Counted from the stretch's first letter, positions 41,824 through 50,900 are shown. The stretch is 64,000 nucleotides of DNA from Chloroflexota bacterium (GCA_019456165.1 VRUJ01000003.1:62001-126000); one strand, 5' to 3'. Translations and numbers: made by a program. The notes: generated from the sequence alone by a model not told the origin.

Positions 41824-42513
41824 ATGAAAATCATAACCAATGAACGCTTGATTTCCCGTAATGCAAAAATTGGGGTTTGGGGTCAAATCCTTGGTTTGGC
41901 GATGTTGGCCGGATCGTTGGTAGTCACGTTTCAATCTGCTGAATATTTCGGTTTATCATTGTTGCTGTTAGCCTTTGGTTTTTTGCTCTCTCAAATTGGT
42001 ATCTATTTTAGTAACCGCTGGTCAAGGCGTCCGCGGCCGGATGAGCATCTCGATAAAGCCCTCAAAGGAATGGATAAATCCTACACACTCTACCATTACC
42101 GCACCCCCGTCTCACACCTCTTGGTCGGTCCGGCAGGCATTTGGGTTATCAACCCGCGCTCTATTCGGGGTTCTATCACTTACCTAGAAGATAAATCCCG
42201 GTGGAAACATCGCGGAGGAAGCATTTTTGGCAAGCTATTTGGCCAGGATGGCTTGGGGCGCCCTGATCTTGAATTAAGAGGAGAAATTAAAGCGTTTGAG
42301 AATTTCCTTGAAAAGAATTTGGGAGAAAATAAACTCCCTGTTCAAGCTGCATTAATTTTTACTTTTCCTGAGATTGTAATTGATGCAAAGAATTCTCATC
42401 ACCCCACATTACCCGTTCGCAAGCTCAAAGATTTTATCCGGAAACAAGCTAAACAGCGCCATGTTCCCCAAGACCGCATTTTAGAGATTACATCCCTGCT
42501 TCCAGAAAATTAA
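41824..42513 (+). CDS. NERD-like membrane protein
   Basis: 229-aa protein. Two N-terminal membrane helices (~18-60) are followed by a domain resembling the nuclease-related NERD fold (HLLVGPAGIWVINPR, then a Lys-rich region) and a C-terminal helical part. NERD proteins are poorly understood; the conserved acidic residues for nuclease activity are not obvious, so activity is doubtful. 17 nt after fabF and closed by a strong terminator. Confidence 0.6.
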   Translation: MKIITNERLISRNAKIGVWGQILGLAMLAGSLVVTFQSAEYFGLSLLLLAFGFLLSQIGIYFSNRWSRRPRPDEHLDKALKGMDKSYTLYHYRTPVSHLLVGPAGIWVINPRSIRGSITYLEDKSRWKHRGGSIFGKLFGQDGLGRPDLELRGEIKAFENFLEKNLGENKLPVQAALIFTFPEIVIDAKNSHHPTLPVRKLKDFIRKQAKQRHVPQDRILEITSLLPEN

Positions 42514-42520
42514 ATAATTA

Positions 42521-42551
42521 AGGCCTGGGCTTCTTCTACCCAGGCCTTTTT
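42521..42551. terminator. Bidirectional terminator between the NERD-like and SPFH genes
   Basis: Perfect 9-bp stem AGGCCTGGG/CCCAGGCCT (42521-42529, 42539-42547) followed by TTTTT on the plus strand and AT-rich DNA on the other side. It separates convergent genes. Confidence 0.9.
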
Positions 42552-42580
42552 CGTATTTACTAGAAAATCGGGGGATTCAA

Positions 42581-43630
42581 CTAACTTGTCAAGAAATTAT
42601 CCAAAGCTTCTTTGCTGATGCGGTATGCGCTGCCCAATTTTTTCGCTTTTAAGTCACCAGCTTTAATTGCTTCAAGGACGTCTTCCTCAGAAACGCGTAG
42701 AACTCCAGCTACTTCGGAAGGTGTCATTACGTCTGGCGTGGTGGATGCTGCGGCGCCAGCAGAGGCCGCAGGCTGCCCGCCAGCGGCTGCACCCTGAAGT
42801 GCCTGGCCCATCACATTGCCAATTCCAACACCAGCACCGATGCCTGCTGTCAACCCAGCCCCGCCAGAGGGGTTTTGAGCTGCATCACGCATCGCATCTG
42901 CTGCTTGCAATTGGGTGTAAGTGGCGACATCCAACAAGCCCATATCACGCAATTTTTCAGCTGAGCTATCCGAGGGAGTCATATTGGCGATCACAAATGC
43001 TTTGAGCACCAATCCACGGGCTTCAAAATCATCTTGCACCTTTGCGCGCACACCAGCGCCAAGCTCTTCCTGCAGTCCAATCAAATCTTGTACAGTAGTG
43101 TATTTGCCTTTCATCTCGCCCAACATATCGGAAAAACTGCGCAGGAGCCTTGATTTCAAATCGTTTTCAATTTCACTTGTCTTAAAACTACCTTGAGTTC
43201 CTACTACTTGGGTTACGAACTGCTGCGGATCGCCAATTTCATAAGCATATGTACCAAAACCCTGCAAGAGCAGCCAACCCAAGCCAACTCCAGGTGTTTG
43301 CATTGGGATAGGCTGAGGGGTTCCCCATTTGCGGTCAAGAAATTCCCGCATTGAGACAAAATAAACTTCAGCTGGGAACGGGGTGCGGTCATTGAATGCC
43401 TTGCCAATAAAATCAATTATTCTGGGAATGTTTGCCGTGGCAATGGTATGCCGTCCCGGGCCAAACACATCCAGCGCTTGACCATCCCGGAAGAAAACTA
43501 CAGATTGAGATTCGCGTACAATCACCTGTGAGCCAATGCGGAAATCTCCCGAACCATCTTCAGGGAATCTCCGCACCAATTCATTTTTCATTTCATTGGG
43601 ATGTTCAATTACGTCAAATATTCGGGCCAT
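42581..43630 (-). CDS. SPFH (YdjI-type) protein fused to an excisionase-type helix-turn-helix
   Basis: 349-aa protein. Residues ~20-245 form an SPFH/band 7 domain of the YdjI type (ESQSVVFFRDGQALDVFGPG, ARGLVLKAFVIANM). A Gly/Ala-rich linker (~255-298) follows. Residues ~302-349 match an excisionase/MerR-like HTH_17 domain (MTPSEVAGVLRVSEEDVLEA, AYRISKEALDNFL). Relatives usually end in zinc ribbons, so the DNA-binding-like end is unusual. No membrane helix. The gene follows a 173-aa partner by 41 nt. Confidence 0.88.
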   Translation of the reverse strand: MARIFDVIEHPNEMKNELVRRFPEDGSGDFRIGSQVIVRESQSVVFFRDGQALDVFGPGRHTIATANIPRIIDFIGKAFNDRTPFPAEVYFVSMREFLDRKWGTPQPIPMQTPGVGLGWLLLQGFGTYAYEIGDPQQFVTQVVGTQGSFKTSEIENDLKSRLLRSFSDMLGEMKGKYTTVQDLIGLQEELGAGVRAKVQDDFEARGLVLKAFVIANMTPSDSSAEKLRDMGLLDVATYTQLQAADAMRDAAQNPSGGAGLTAGIGAGVGIGNVMGQALQGAAAGGQPAASAGAAASTTPDVMTPSEVAGVLRVSEEDVLEAIKAGDLKAKKLGSAYRISKEALDNFLTS

Positions 43631-43671
43631 TGAAGTGCCTCCTAAATTTAGCTATTTCTGATAAATATTTT

Positions 43672-44193
43672 CTAAACGTCTGCAGAAGTGATCACTTCAC
43701 CGCGGCTGTCGAACATTGAGACCAATTCTCTTGTTAGCGTGACTAGATTTCGTACTGAAGCGTCAAACCCATCGCTGCCAACTGATGCTTCAATATTATC
43801 TATGGCATGAGCGATAGTATCCACAGAGTCTAACAAAGCCACATCAAAATCATACAATCTGGCCAATTCATCTTGTTTTATCTTCTTTGCATCAAAAAAA
43901 CCGGCATATCCATATGCAGCATTGGTGACTTTATCTATGAATGTTTGTAACTTTGTGGCGGCTTTTTCCATATCATCTAGTGATGATATCTCACCCTGGC
44001 TAATTAAATCTTGCTGAACGTTCCCGACCCGTTTCCACAATTCTGTGAATTGGTCAGCGACGCTCTCTCGCAGCATTTTATCAGCAGCCCTGCGGTTTTG
44101 GCGTTCAATATAACCACTAAAACCCGGGATTTTACTCGCGATCTTTTTAAATGGGTCTTGGTCAGATGTGACCTGATCGAATAAATCGCTCAT
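43672..44193 (-). CDS. Helical protein of unknown function, partner of the SPFH protein
   Basis: 173-aa, largely alpha-helical, soluble, acidic protein with no named domain that I recognise. The region ~20-55 is basic and the rest has heptad-like spacing (e.g. LDSVDTIAHAIDNIEASV). AAGGAG lies 6-7 nt before the ATG. It is first in a two-gene operon with the SPFH-HTH gene, behind a recognisable promoter, so it probably assembles with it (inference). YdjI-type SPFH genes in Bacillus lie near a pspA-like gene; this protein does not look like PspA. Confidence 0.6.
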   Translation of the reverse strand: MSDLFDQVTSDQDPFKKIASKIPGFSGYIERQNRRAADKMLRESVADQFTELWKRVGNVQQDLISQGEISSLDDMEKAATKLQTFIDKVTNAAYGYAGFFDAKKIKQDELARLYDFDVALLDSVDTIAHAIDNIEASVGSDGFDASVRNLVTLTRELVSMFDSRGEVITSADV

Positions 44194-44231
44194 GATTATC
44201 TCCTTGACAATGATTACCCGTATTCGGCTTT

Positions 44232-44259
44232 ATTATACTTGAGAAAATGGTTTAATCAA
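44232..44259 (-). promoter_or_regulatory. Promoter of the SPFH operon
   Basis: On the minus strand TTGATT (44259-44254), 16-nt spacer, TATAAT (44237-44232), about 38 nt before the first start codon. Confidence 0.65.
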
Positions 44260-44376
44260 CCACCACTTCATAATTTTTCGAATTTATTTAGTTTTATGAA
44301 CATGGTAAAATTATAATGCTCTGGAGGTTATTTTGTAATATGTTATCAAACTCATTTTAGAATAAAAAGGAATCCA

Positions 44377-45798
44377 ATGAACGCACCTGAATTAGAAAAA
44401 ATCTTGATTGAACTCGACTTACCATTAGAATTCTCCAACGAAACCATAAAAGTAATTGACAGCGACGAATTGCGCTCGAAAATATTCAAGCTAGTAGAAA
44501 TTTCAACTCTGGAATCTGGAGCCCGAAGTGGCTCAGCCCAATATCTTGTGCGCACTATAGCTCTGGAAATGGGGATTTACCCGGCTTCGATTCACGAAGT
44601 CTACCTAGCGCGGGGGCGAGGCGAAGTACCCCCAACTTTCACCGTTCCAGCAATCAATCTCAGGGCATTATCTTTTAATGCCGCGAGAGCTGTTTTCCGT
44701 GTAGCTCTCGAGATGGATGCTGGAGCAATTCTTTTTGAAATCGCCCGTTCGGAAATTGGGTATACAGATCAACGGCCAGCTGAATACGCAACAAATATAT
44801 TTGCGGCTGCTATTGCTGAGGGATATTCTGGACCGGTATTCATCCAAGGAGATCATTTCCAAATATCCAGCAAACGTTATGCTAGCGACCCAGATGACGA
44901 AGTGCAAGCTGTCAAGGATTTAATTGAAGAAGCAATCGATGCAGGTTTTTATAATATAGATATTGATACTTCCACTCTAGTAGATATTGATAAGCCTACC
45001 GTCTCAGAACAACAAACACTCAATGCTGAGCTATCTGCAATGTTCACAAAGCAAATACGTTCTATTGAGCCGGAAGGAATCGAGATATCCGTAGGTGGAG
45101 AAATTGGGGAAGTAGGAGGGAAAAACTCCACCGAAGCTGAATTGAGAGCTTATACCGAAAGTTTCGAAGCAGAACTCGAAAAAACATCTCCCGGGGCTAC
45201 AGGTCTTAGCAAGATCAGCATCCAAACTGGGACATCACACGGAGGTGTTGTGCTGCCCGATGGTTCAGTAGCCGAGGTTAAAGTAGACTTTGACACCCTC
45301 AAAAATTTAAGTCAGATAGCACGCAAAGACTACGGCATGGCCGGAGCTGTACAACATGGAGCCTCCACCCTGCCTCAAGAAGCATTTGGAAAATTCCTCG
45401 AAGCTGAAGCTTGTGAAGTTCATCTAGCAACTAATTTCCAGAATATTATGTATGACCATTTACCGGATGAGCTTCGTTCGACTATATATGCTTATCTGGA
45501 TGAGAACCACAGCGATGAGCGCAAGCCAGACCAAACCGACGAACAATTTCACTATAAAACCCGAAAGCGCGCCATCGGTCCTTTCAAATCAAACATTTGG
45601 GGTTTACCTAAAGACAAAAAGGATGAAATCTGCAAAGCTTGGGAAGATCAATTTCGCATGTTATTCACTTCGCTGAATATCGGAGATACCCGAAAATACG
45701 TGGACGAGTTCACTTCAGCTAATAAAATACGACCAAGTATGGAAAATTACCTGGTTCCCGAAGTAGAAAGCGAAGATACATCGGATTTAGCTGATTAA
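44377..45798 (+). CDS. Class II fructose-bisphosphate aldolase family protein
   Basis: 473-aa metal-dependent aldolase. After a ~75-residue N-terminal extension, the barrel shows FTVPAINLRALSFNAARAVF, FIQGDHFQ (metal His), ISVGGEIGEVGGKNS, TGTSHGGVV and VQHGAST (metal His). The C-terminal ~110 residues carry further motifs (GPFKSNIWGLP) absent from short FbaA. This longer type includes aldolases of uncertain substrate. A TATAAT at 44312-44317 may be its promoter. The upstream ribosome site is weak. Confidence 0.8.
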   Translation: MNAPELEKILIELDLPLEFSNETIKVIDSDELRSKIFKLVEISTLESGARSGSAQYLVRTIALEMGIYPASIHEVYLARGRGEVPPTFTVPAINLRALSFNAARAVFRVALEMDAGAILFEIARSEIGYTDQRPAEYATNIFAAAIAEGYSGPVFIQGDHFQISSKRYASDPDDEVQAVKDLIEEAIDAGFYNIDIDTSTLVDIDKPTVSEQQTLNAELSAMFTKQIRSIEPEGIEISVGGEIGEVGGKNSTEAELRAYTESFEAELEKTSPGATGLSKISIQTGTSHGGVVLPDGSVAEVKVDFDTLKNLSQIARKDYGMAGAVQHGASTLPQEAFGKFLEAEACEVHLATNFQNIMYDHLPDELRSTIYAYLDENHSDERKPDQTDEQFHYKTRKRAIGPFKSNIWGLPKDKKDEICKAWEDQFRMLFTSLNIGDTRKYVDEFTSANKIRPSMENYLVPEVESEDTSDLAD

Positions 45799-45837
45799 AA
45801 GAAGAAATTTCTCAGTTTCAATTGGAAAAACTAGACT

Positions 45838-46341
45838 GTGCCGAAATCTGACCAAGGTGTTTTTCGAGATCGTTACAGCTTAATTCCGCGTGTCTTAATC
45901 TTTCTTACACTTGGTGAAAAAGTTCTCCTGCTAAAAGGCTCTCCAACAAAACGCCTCTGGGCAAATCTTTATAATGGGATTGGAGGGCATATTGAGCGCG
46001 GAGAAGATGTTATCTCTGCTGCGCACAGGGAGATTCTCGAGGAGACAGGGTTAAAAACTTACAATCTTTGGCTATGCGCATTGATAACAATTGATACTGG
46101 CCAGGATGTAGGGATTGGGATGTACGTTTTTCGAGGCGACCATCCCAATGGAAAAATTCAACCGTCCGACGAGGGGGTGGCTGAATGGATCAAATTCTCG
46201 GAGCTAAAAAAATTACCTTTAGTAGAAGATTTGCCCACAATTCTGCCCAAAATCCTTGACATGCAACCAGGTGACGAGATTTTATCTGTACATTATGCCT
46301 ATAACAAAGGAGGAAAACTTCAAATCAGGTTCGGAAAATAA
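45838..46341 (+). CDS. Nudix hydrolase
   Basis: 167-aa Nudix hydrolase (MutT/ADP-ribose pyrophosphatase-like). The Nudix box is complete: G-H-I-E-R-G-E ... R-E-I-L-E-E-T-G in GHIERGEDVISAAHREILEE. The start is GTG at 45838, 40 nt after the aldolase; no in-frame ATG is available near the fold's beginning. Substrate unknown. Confidence 0.88.
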   Translation: MPKSDQGVFRDRYSLIPRVLIFLTLGEKVLLLKGSPTKRLWANLYNGIGGHIERGEDVISAAHREILEETGLKTYNLWLCALITIDTGQDVGIGMYVFRGDHPNGKIQPSDEGVAEWIKFSELKKLPLVEDLPTILPKILDMQPGDEILSVHYAYNKGGKLQIRFGK

Positions 46342-46373
46342 AAAGATTAATCCCTCAAAGCTAAAGTCGAGGT

Positions 46374-47558
46374 TTAAATAATAAGCTTGTGTTTTTGTTC
46401 TAGTCTTAGTCTAACTGTGAAAGTGCTGCCAAATTTTACACGGCTTTGCACTTCAATCTCCCCGCCATGCTGTTCAATCACTTGACGGGCGATGGACAGG
46501 CCTAAGCCAACGCCTCCGAACAAGCGGCCTTCGAATTGCTCAATATGGAAAAAACGATCATAAATTTTTGGTTGGTCTTTAGGGTGAATACCTATCCCCT
46601 GATCAATCGCCTTGACCCAAACAAAAGAAGGGTTTTGATCAACAGTAATATTAACTTCATCACCGATGGAACTAAATTTAATCGCGTTATTAATTATGGC
46701 TTTGAATACGCGCTCTAAACTTTTAGCATCCCCCGGTACGGTTGGTAAATTTGGCGCAACATTAATATTCAGCCTCACCCCCGATTCTTGGGCGAATTCT
46801 TTTTCTCCATCAAGAGCAGCAGAGACTACCTCGCTCACATACAGAGGCTCGAAATCTGCCAAAATCAAATCCATTTCTTGAAGGAACATAATGTCATTAG
46901 TTAAGGTTACGATTTGATCTAGATTTCGAGCCACCTTCTCCAGCCCGGCTTTCAATGCATCCCCCTCCATCATTCCCATGCGGATAACCTGCATAAACCC
47001 ACTAGCTGAGGTTAATGGGGTGCGAAGTTCGTGCGCTATAGTTGTCAAAAACTCGCGTCGTGCCAAATCCTGTTCAGCTAATTGTTGGTAGGCTTCAGCA
47101 AGTTCTCCGGCTTTAATTCGTAGGTCTTCAATCGCCATCTCATCATTTTCTCTCAATCGTCGGCTTACCTCGCGTACCATTGCGAGCGATACTGAAGGGC
47201 TATGCTGTAAAACCTGTTCAAACGCTTCCCTCTGGATCTCTAACACCGTTGCTTTCTTGGTTGTAGCAACCGTAGCAGCTCGAGGAGCATTATGGATTAT
47301 GGCCATCTCTCCAAAGAAATCACCAGGGTGAAGTCGCTTAAGTAATCTGTCCTCGTCCTCATTGATATATTTGCTGACTTTTACTTCGCCATCCAACAAT
47401 ATATAGAAAGTATCTTCGAAGGCACCCTCTAAGCAAAGAATTTTTCCTTTTGAATAATCGGTTACATCTCCAGAGGTCAACAATTCATCCACCTCATCGT
47501 CAGGAATATCTGGGAATGCCTTCCGCAGAGCCTCGCGTGCCATCGAATCGTTAGTCAT
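46374..47558 (-). CDS. Cyclic nucleotide-binding domain histidine kinase
   Basis: 394-aa soluble sensor kinase. A cNMP-binding domain (~15-130) with PGDFFGEMAIIHNAPRAATV is followed by a short coiled coil, a HisKA domain with phosphoacceptor H176 (TTIAHELRTPL), and an ATPase domain (NAIKFS, DQGIGI, GGVGLGLSIARQVIEQHGG). No response regulator lies nearby. It overlaps the rsmD end by 8 nt and is last in the minus-strand operon, suggesting cNMP-controlled output. Confidence 0.92.
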   Translation of the reverse strand: MTNDSMAREALRKAFPDIPDDEVDELLTSGDVTDYSKGKILCLEGAFEDTFYILLDGEVKVSKYINEDEDRLLKRLHPGDFFGEMAIIHNAPRAATVATTKKATVLEIQREAFEQVLQHSPSVSLAMVREVSRRLRENDEMAIEDLRIKAGELAEAYQQLAEQDLARREFLTTIAHELRTPLTSASGFMQVIRMGMMEGDALKAGLEKVARNLDQIVTLTNDIMFLQEMDLILADFEPLYVSEVVSAALDGEKEFAQESGVRLNINVAPNLPTVPGDAKSLERVFKAIINNAIKFSSIGDEVNITVDQNPSFVWVKAIDQGIGIHPKDQPKIYDRFFHIEQFEGRLFGGVGLGLSIARQVIEQHGGEIEVQSRVKFGSTFTVRLRLEQKHKLII

Positions 47559-48123
47559 TTTCCACCTGCTTATGCTCGTAGAATACTAATTCGGTGTTAC
47601 CATATTTCCGTTGGTCAAATTCACTGAGATTCTCAAGGGGCAATTTTTCATATTCTCGGGGGTCTATCTGAGCTATTACCCAGGCATCCTCAACCAACCA
47701 GCCTGGATTAGCATCAAGAACGATCAATGCTTTTTTCCATAACCCTAAATACTGCGGAGGAGCAATATATACATAATCAAAAGTCAGATCATTCTGCCGA
47801 TTTAAAAAAGTAAAAGCATCCATTTGCAAAATTTCTGCCTCATCATTTAACCCAGTTTTGGTTAAATTTTCTCGCACGGTCTTGATTGCTTGTCCGTTGC
47901 GGTCTACAAAACGTACGTAATTCGCACCTCTGCTCAAAGCCTCGATCCCCACACTCCCAGTGCCAGCAAATAGATCCAGCATCTTCGAATCTACAATATC
48001 CGAACCAATGATATTAAATACTGCCTCTTTTACCCGATCGGTGATCGGTCTAGTCTTGCCGCCTGGAACTTTGCGCAGTTTTCGCCCTCGAGCTATTCCA
48101 GAAATTACACGTATTGGAGACAT
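47551..48123 (-). CDS. rsmD: 16S rRNA (guanine966-N2)-methyltransferase RsmD family
   Basis: 190-aa methyltransferase. It begins MSPIRVISGIARGRKLRKVPG with TRPITDRVKEAVFNII, and the SAM motif is DLFAGTGSVGIEALSRGA. The usual catalytic DPPY is APPQY here (YVYIAPPQYLGLW), so the first Asp is replaced. It would methylate 16S rRNA early in 30S assembly. 21 nt after the ChlI-like gene. Confidence 0.9.
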   Translation of the reverse strand: MSPIRVISGIARGRKLRKVPGGKTRPITDRVKEAVFNIIGSDIVDSKMLDLFAGTGSVGIEALSRGANYVRFVDRNGQAIKTVRENLTKTGLNDEAEILQMDAFTFLNRQNDLTFDYVYIAPPQYLGLWKKALIVLDANPGWLVEDAWVIAQIDPREYEKLPLENLSEFDQRKYGNTELVFYEHKQVEND

Positions 48124-48144
48124 GATTATCCGTTCAACATGGTA

Positions 48145-49449
48145 CTAATTCTGGGCTTTCTTTTTCTTAGATGCAGAGGCTTTCTTTCTTTTTGGTTTTT
48201 TCTTCGAGGAAGGTAGTTTATCAAGCGCAGCTAGGATTTCATCCTCTTCACCTTCTTGGTTCTCGAAGTATTCGGTAATAAACTTGGACCTTCGTAGTCT
48301 TAGAGCCATGGGTGCAACTTGGCGCAAATCTTCAACTGTAACTTTTTTTCGCCCATCTGCTGCTGCATGCGCTCTGGCGGCTTCAAACAAAGTTATCTCC
48401 GCTCGCAGTGATGCTATTTTGAAACTTTCAATTATTCCAAGGCCAACTTTGGCAACGTCATCCGGTAAGGTTACTTCGGGAAGTAAATCCCGCGCTGATT
48501 GGATTTCGTCCCTCGCAATCATGGTTTCTTCGGCATATAAGTCCACGATTTTACGAGGGTTGTTAAAGTGAGCTTGAGAGCGCTGGTATGCTTCTAACCT
48601 ATCACTTGGATCATCCAATCCGCGAACCAATAGGCGTAAGCCAAACCTATCTAATATTTGTGGTCGTAAATTACCCTCTTCAGGATTCATGGTACCAACT
48701 AAAGTGAACCTTGAGCGATATGTGGCCGCAATTGAGCCACGCCGGACAGTATATCTCCCTTGTGCAGCAGCGTCTAAGATTGCATCCACCACATTATCCC
48801 CCAATAAATTTACTTCATCTACATACAACAAGTTCCGGTCTGCGTGCGCTAAAATACCTCTACGCACCCTCATTCGATCGTGCAAAACTGCTCGTTCGTC
48901 TAAACCCCCTACTACGTCTTCTAGACGTGAATTCAAGGGCAATTCTACCAAGCGCACAGGCTCAAGATTCGCTAATGGCTCCCCATTCCCATATTTGATA
49001 GCACAATCAGGACAAATGGCATCTATACCACCTATTTCAACCTCCTCAGGCAGACAACCATAATGGCATTTACTGTGCCAGACAGCCGGAAGTAGATCGA
49101 TGAGACTTCGAACTGCGGTTGTTTTGCCTGTTCCGCGGGGACCAACCAAAAGTACGCCCCCAACTAAAGGATTCACTAATGCCAATAATAATCCCAGCTT
49201 CATCTCTGTTTGGCCCACCAAAGCCAAGAAAGGAAAAGGCCAAATTTCAGCAATTCCTGAATCTGCTTCTTTTTCAATTCCAGTTAGATTTCTGCCGGTA
49301 ACCTGGTCGATTAGATCGCGCAGCGACCTAATCTCTGGTGTTGCAGATTTTAGTGGTGCAGACAATTCAGAAAGGCCAGTTTTTCCCTCTGCATCCATTT
49401 GGATTTCTTCTTGATTATCGACAGGGGTATTTTGCTTATCGTCGGTCAT
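48145..49449 (-). CDS. Magnesium chelatase ChlI-like AAA+ ATPase
   Basis: 434-aa AAA+ ATPase of the ChlI/BchI type. Walker A is GPRGTGKTTAVR, followed by a Cys-rich insertion (CHYGC ... CPDC) as in BchI. Walker B LLYVDEVNLL and the arginine-finger region NPEEGNLRPQILDRFGLR are clear. The C-terminus is Lys-rich (KKKPKRKKASASKKKK). No ChlD or ChlH is adjacent. Whether it serves a metal chelatase or acts as a MoxR-like chaperone cannot be decided here. Sits between a thioesterase and rsmD. Confidence 0.85.
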   Translation of the reverse strand: MTDDKQNTPVDNQEEIQMDAEGKTGLSELSAPLKSATPEIRSLRDLIDQVTGRNLTGIEKEADSGIAEIWPFPFLALVGQTEMKLGLLLALVNPLVGGVLLVGPRGTGKTTAVRSLIDLLPAVWHSKCHYGCLPEEVEIGGIDAICPDCAIKYGNGEPLANLEPVRLVELPLNSRLEDVVGGLDERAVLHDRMRVRRGILAHADRNLLYVDEVNLLGDNVVDAILDAAAQGRYTVRRGSIAATYRSRFTLVGTMNPEEGNLRPQILDRFGLRLLVRGLDDPSDRLEAYQRSQAHFNNPRKIVDLYAEETMIARDEIQSARDLLPEVTLPDDVAKVGLGIIESFKIASLRAEITLFEAARAHAAADGRKKVTVEDLRQVAPMALRLRRSKFITEYFENQEGEEDEILAALDKLPSSKKKPKRKKASASKKKKAQN

Positions 49450-49454
49450 TTTAT

Positions 49455-49967
49455 TTAGGATTCAATTATTTCTTTTTCTACCTGTTTGGCGTGTTTTATG
49501 CGATACTTCTGCCTAAGTTTTGCTTGTTTCATCCTCTCCTTCTGCTGTTCTGTCCGCGGGTTTAATGGCGGTACCGGAATTGGCACTCCTGCTTCATCAA
49601 TTGCGACATATACCAAAAAGGCGGTATTAGTGTGAACGGCTTCTCCAGTCAAAGGGTTTTCAGCGGTTACACGGACCTCAACTTCCAAGGAGGTTCGCCC
49701 TGTATAGCTCACTTCAGCAAACAAAGTAACCAGGTCACCTATGCGAATTGGATGCTTGAAGGTTAACTGGTCTACCGCGACAGTCACCACGCGCTGCTGG
49801 GCATGCCGCATACTAGCTAGTCCCCCAGCTTCATCAACTAATTTCATTATCCAGCCGCCGTGAACGTTTCCTAAAGAATTGGCGTGTTCTGGCTGCATTA
49901 GCACAGCAAGCGTAACACGCGAATCCCCCACTGATTTTCCATGTAATTCGTCTTTGTTTACCATCAA
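49455..49967 (-). CDS. Acyl-CoA thioesterase (hotdog fold)
   Basis: 170-aa hotdog thioesterase of the BACH/YciA type. It shows MQPEHANSLGNVHGGWIMKLVDEAGG with the conserved Asn/His-Gly-Gly and acidic Asp-Glu, followed by VTVAVDQLTFKHPIRIGDLV. It hydrolyses acyl-CoA esters. The basic C-terminal tail (~140-170) is rich in Lys and Gln. ATGA overlap with the upstream 125-aa gene shows coupling. Confidence 0.92.
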   Translation of the reverse strand: MMVNKDELHGKSVGDSRVTLAVLMQPEHANSLGNVHGGWIMKLVDEAGGLASMRHAQQRVVTVAVDQLTFKHPIRIGDLVTLFAEVSYTGRTSLEVEVRVTAENPLTGEAVHTNTAFLVYVAIDEAGVPIPVPPLNPRTEQQKERMKQAKLRQKYRIKHAKQVEKEIIES

Positions 49968-50341
49968 TCTAAATCCAGGCGATATTCACCGTAATCTATC
50001 GTGGGGAGCCGCTCGGGTTCATCTTGAAATACATCTATTGTATCGTATGTGAGTTCCGCCATCATTGGCGGCAAAGGTACAGTTGCTGGTGGAAATATCT
50101 TCTCCGGTGGCTTTGGTGGTTCAAGTTTAGGTTTATCGTAGTCGTAAGTTTTTTTACGTAATACTCGCGGATCATCCGTCAGCCATCCGACGTAATCGCC
50201 ATGAACCGAATAAACATCCGCCTCTTTTGTTACCCATCCAACCCACTCACCAAGTAAATTAAAAATTTTTCCGCCATAAAGGAAAGCTTCAAAATCCCCA
50301 GGGGTGGAATAAATTGGAATCGGTTTATTAGAATCGTTCAA
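49964..50341 (-). CDS. Small protein with 4-fold beta-flower-like repeats
   Basis: 125-aa protein. Its first half has short internal repeats of the form G-x-W/V-G-W around NLLGEWVGWVT and VHGDYVGWLTDD, which resemble the four-fold beta-flower domain known only as a structural unit of unknown function. The rest is Pro-rich (about residues 70-95) with an acidic end. It is first in the operon beta-flower, thioesterase, ChlI, rsmD, kinase. The ~105 nt upstream is AT-rich with several TATAAT-like hexamers. Confidence 0.6.
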   Translation of the reverse strand: MNDSNKPIPIYSTPGDFEAFLYGGKIFNLLGEWVGWVTKEADVYSVHGDYVGWLTDDPRVLRKKTYDYDKPKLEPPKPPEKIFPPATVPLPPMMAELTYDTIDVFQDEPERLPTIDYGEYRLDLD

Positions 50342-50447
50342 AATTAGTACACCAGGTCAATCATTATAAATTTAGTGATTAAATAATTATAGGACGGTTT
50401 TTTTAAATTATAGAGTTTGGTTTTTAAGAAAACGTATCAATAACGTG

Positions 50448-50900
50448 TCAATCTACATCTCCAAAAGTCCAATACCGGTTCACGAAGAAGTTCCAAAATA
50501 CAACCACCCCGATTGCTACAGCTAATGAGAAGTTATAGCCCAGTTGGTCTACTTCGAGCCCTCCAGAAATATTATATTTATTGAAAAATTCAATCGATGG
50601 TTTTTCCAATAATATAAATATCGGAGTCCGTATTGCTAGGCCGATTAAGTTTACCACTCCAAATTCAAAAATTTGTCGCATAATCGGCTTTGTTCGCGAG
50701 TCTGGATAAGTCCAGTATCGATTTAATATGAAATTATTAATGAGTGCAGCCAAGAATGAGAACACACTCGATATTACTGGTTGCACCAATAAAAATGACG
50801 TTAATAAATTAAAAGTACCAAAATCAACCAAAGTTCCAATTCCGCCAACCACAGAAAATTTGATGAAACGACTACGTTCACGCTGGTTTCTAATAAGCAT
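50448..50900 (-). CDS. GtrA-like flippase-type membrane protein
   Basis: 150-aa GtrA family protein with four membrane helices. FSVVGGIGTLVDFGTFNLL opens the domain and WNFFVNRYWTF ends it. GtrA proteins help move or modify undecaprenyl-linked sugars used in surface polysaccharides. Its start overlaps the UXS-like stop by one base, indicating a shared transcript. Confidence 0.92.
   Translation of the reverse strand: MLIRNQRERSRFIKFSVVGGIGTLVDFGTFNLLTSFLLVQPVISSVFSFLAALINNFILNRYWTYPDSRTKPIMRQIFEFGVVNLIGLAIRTPIFILLEKPSIEFFNKYNISGGLEVDQLGYNFSLAVAIGVVVFWNFFVNRYWTFGDVD

Noticed and set aside
41824-42513. Active NERD nuclease defence gene
   Set aside because: The catalytic residues cannot be recognised and the neighbours are lipid-synthesis genes, not defence genes.
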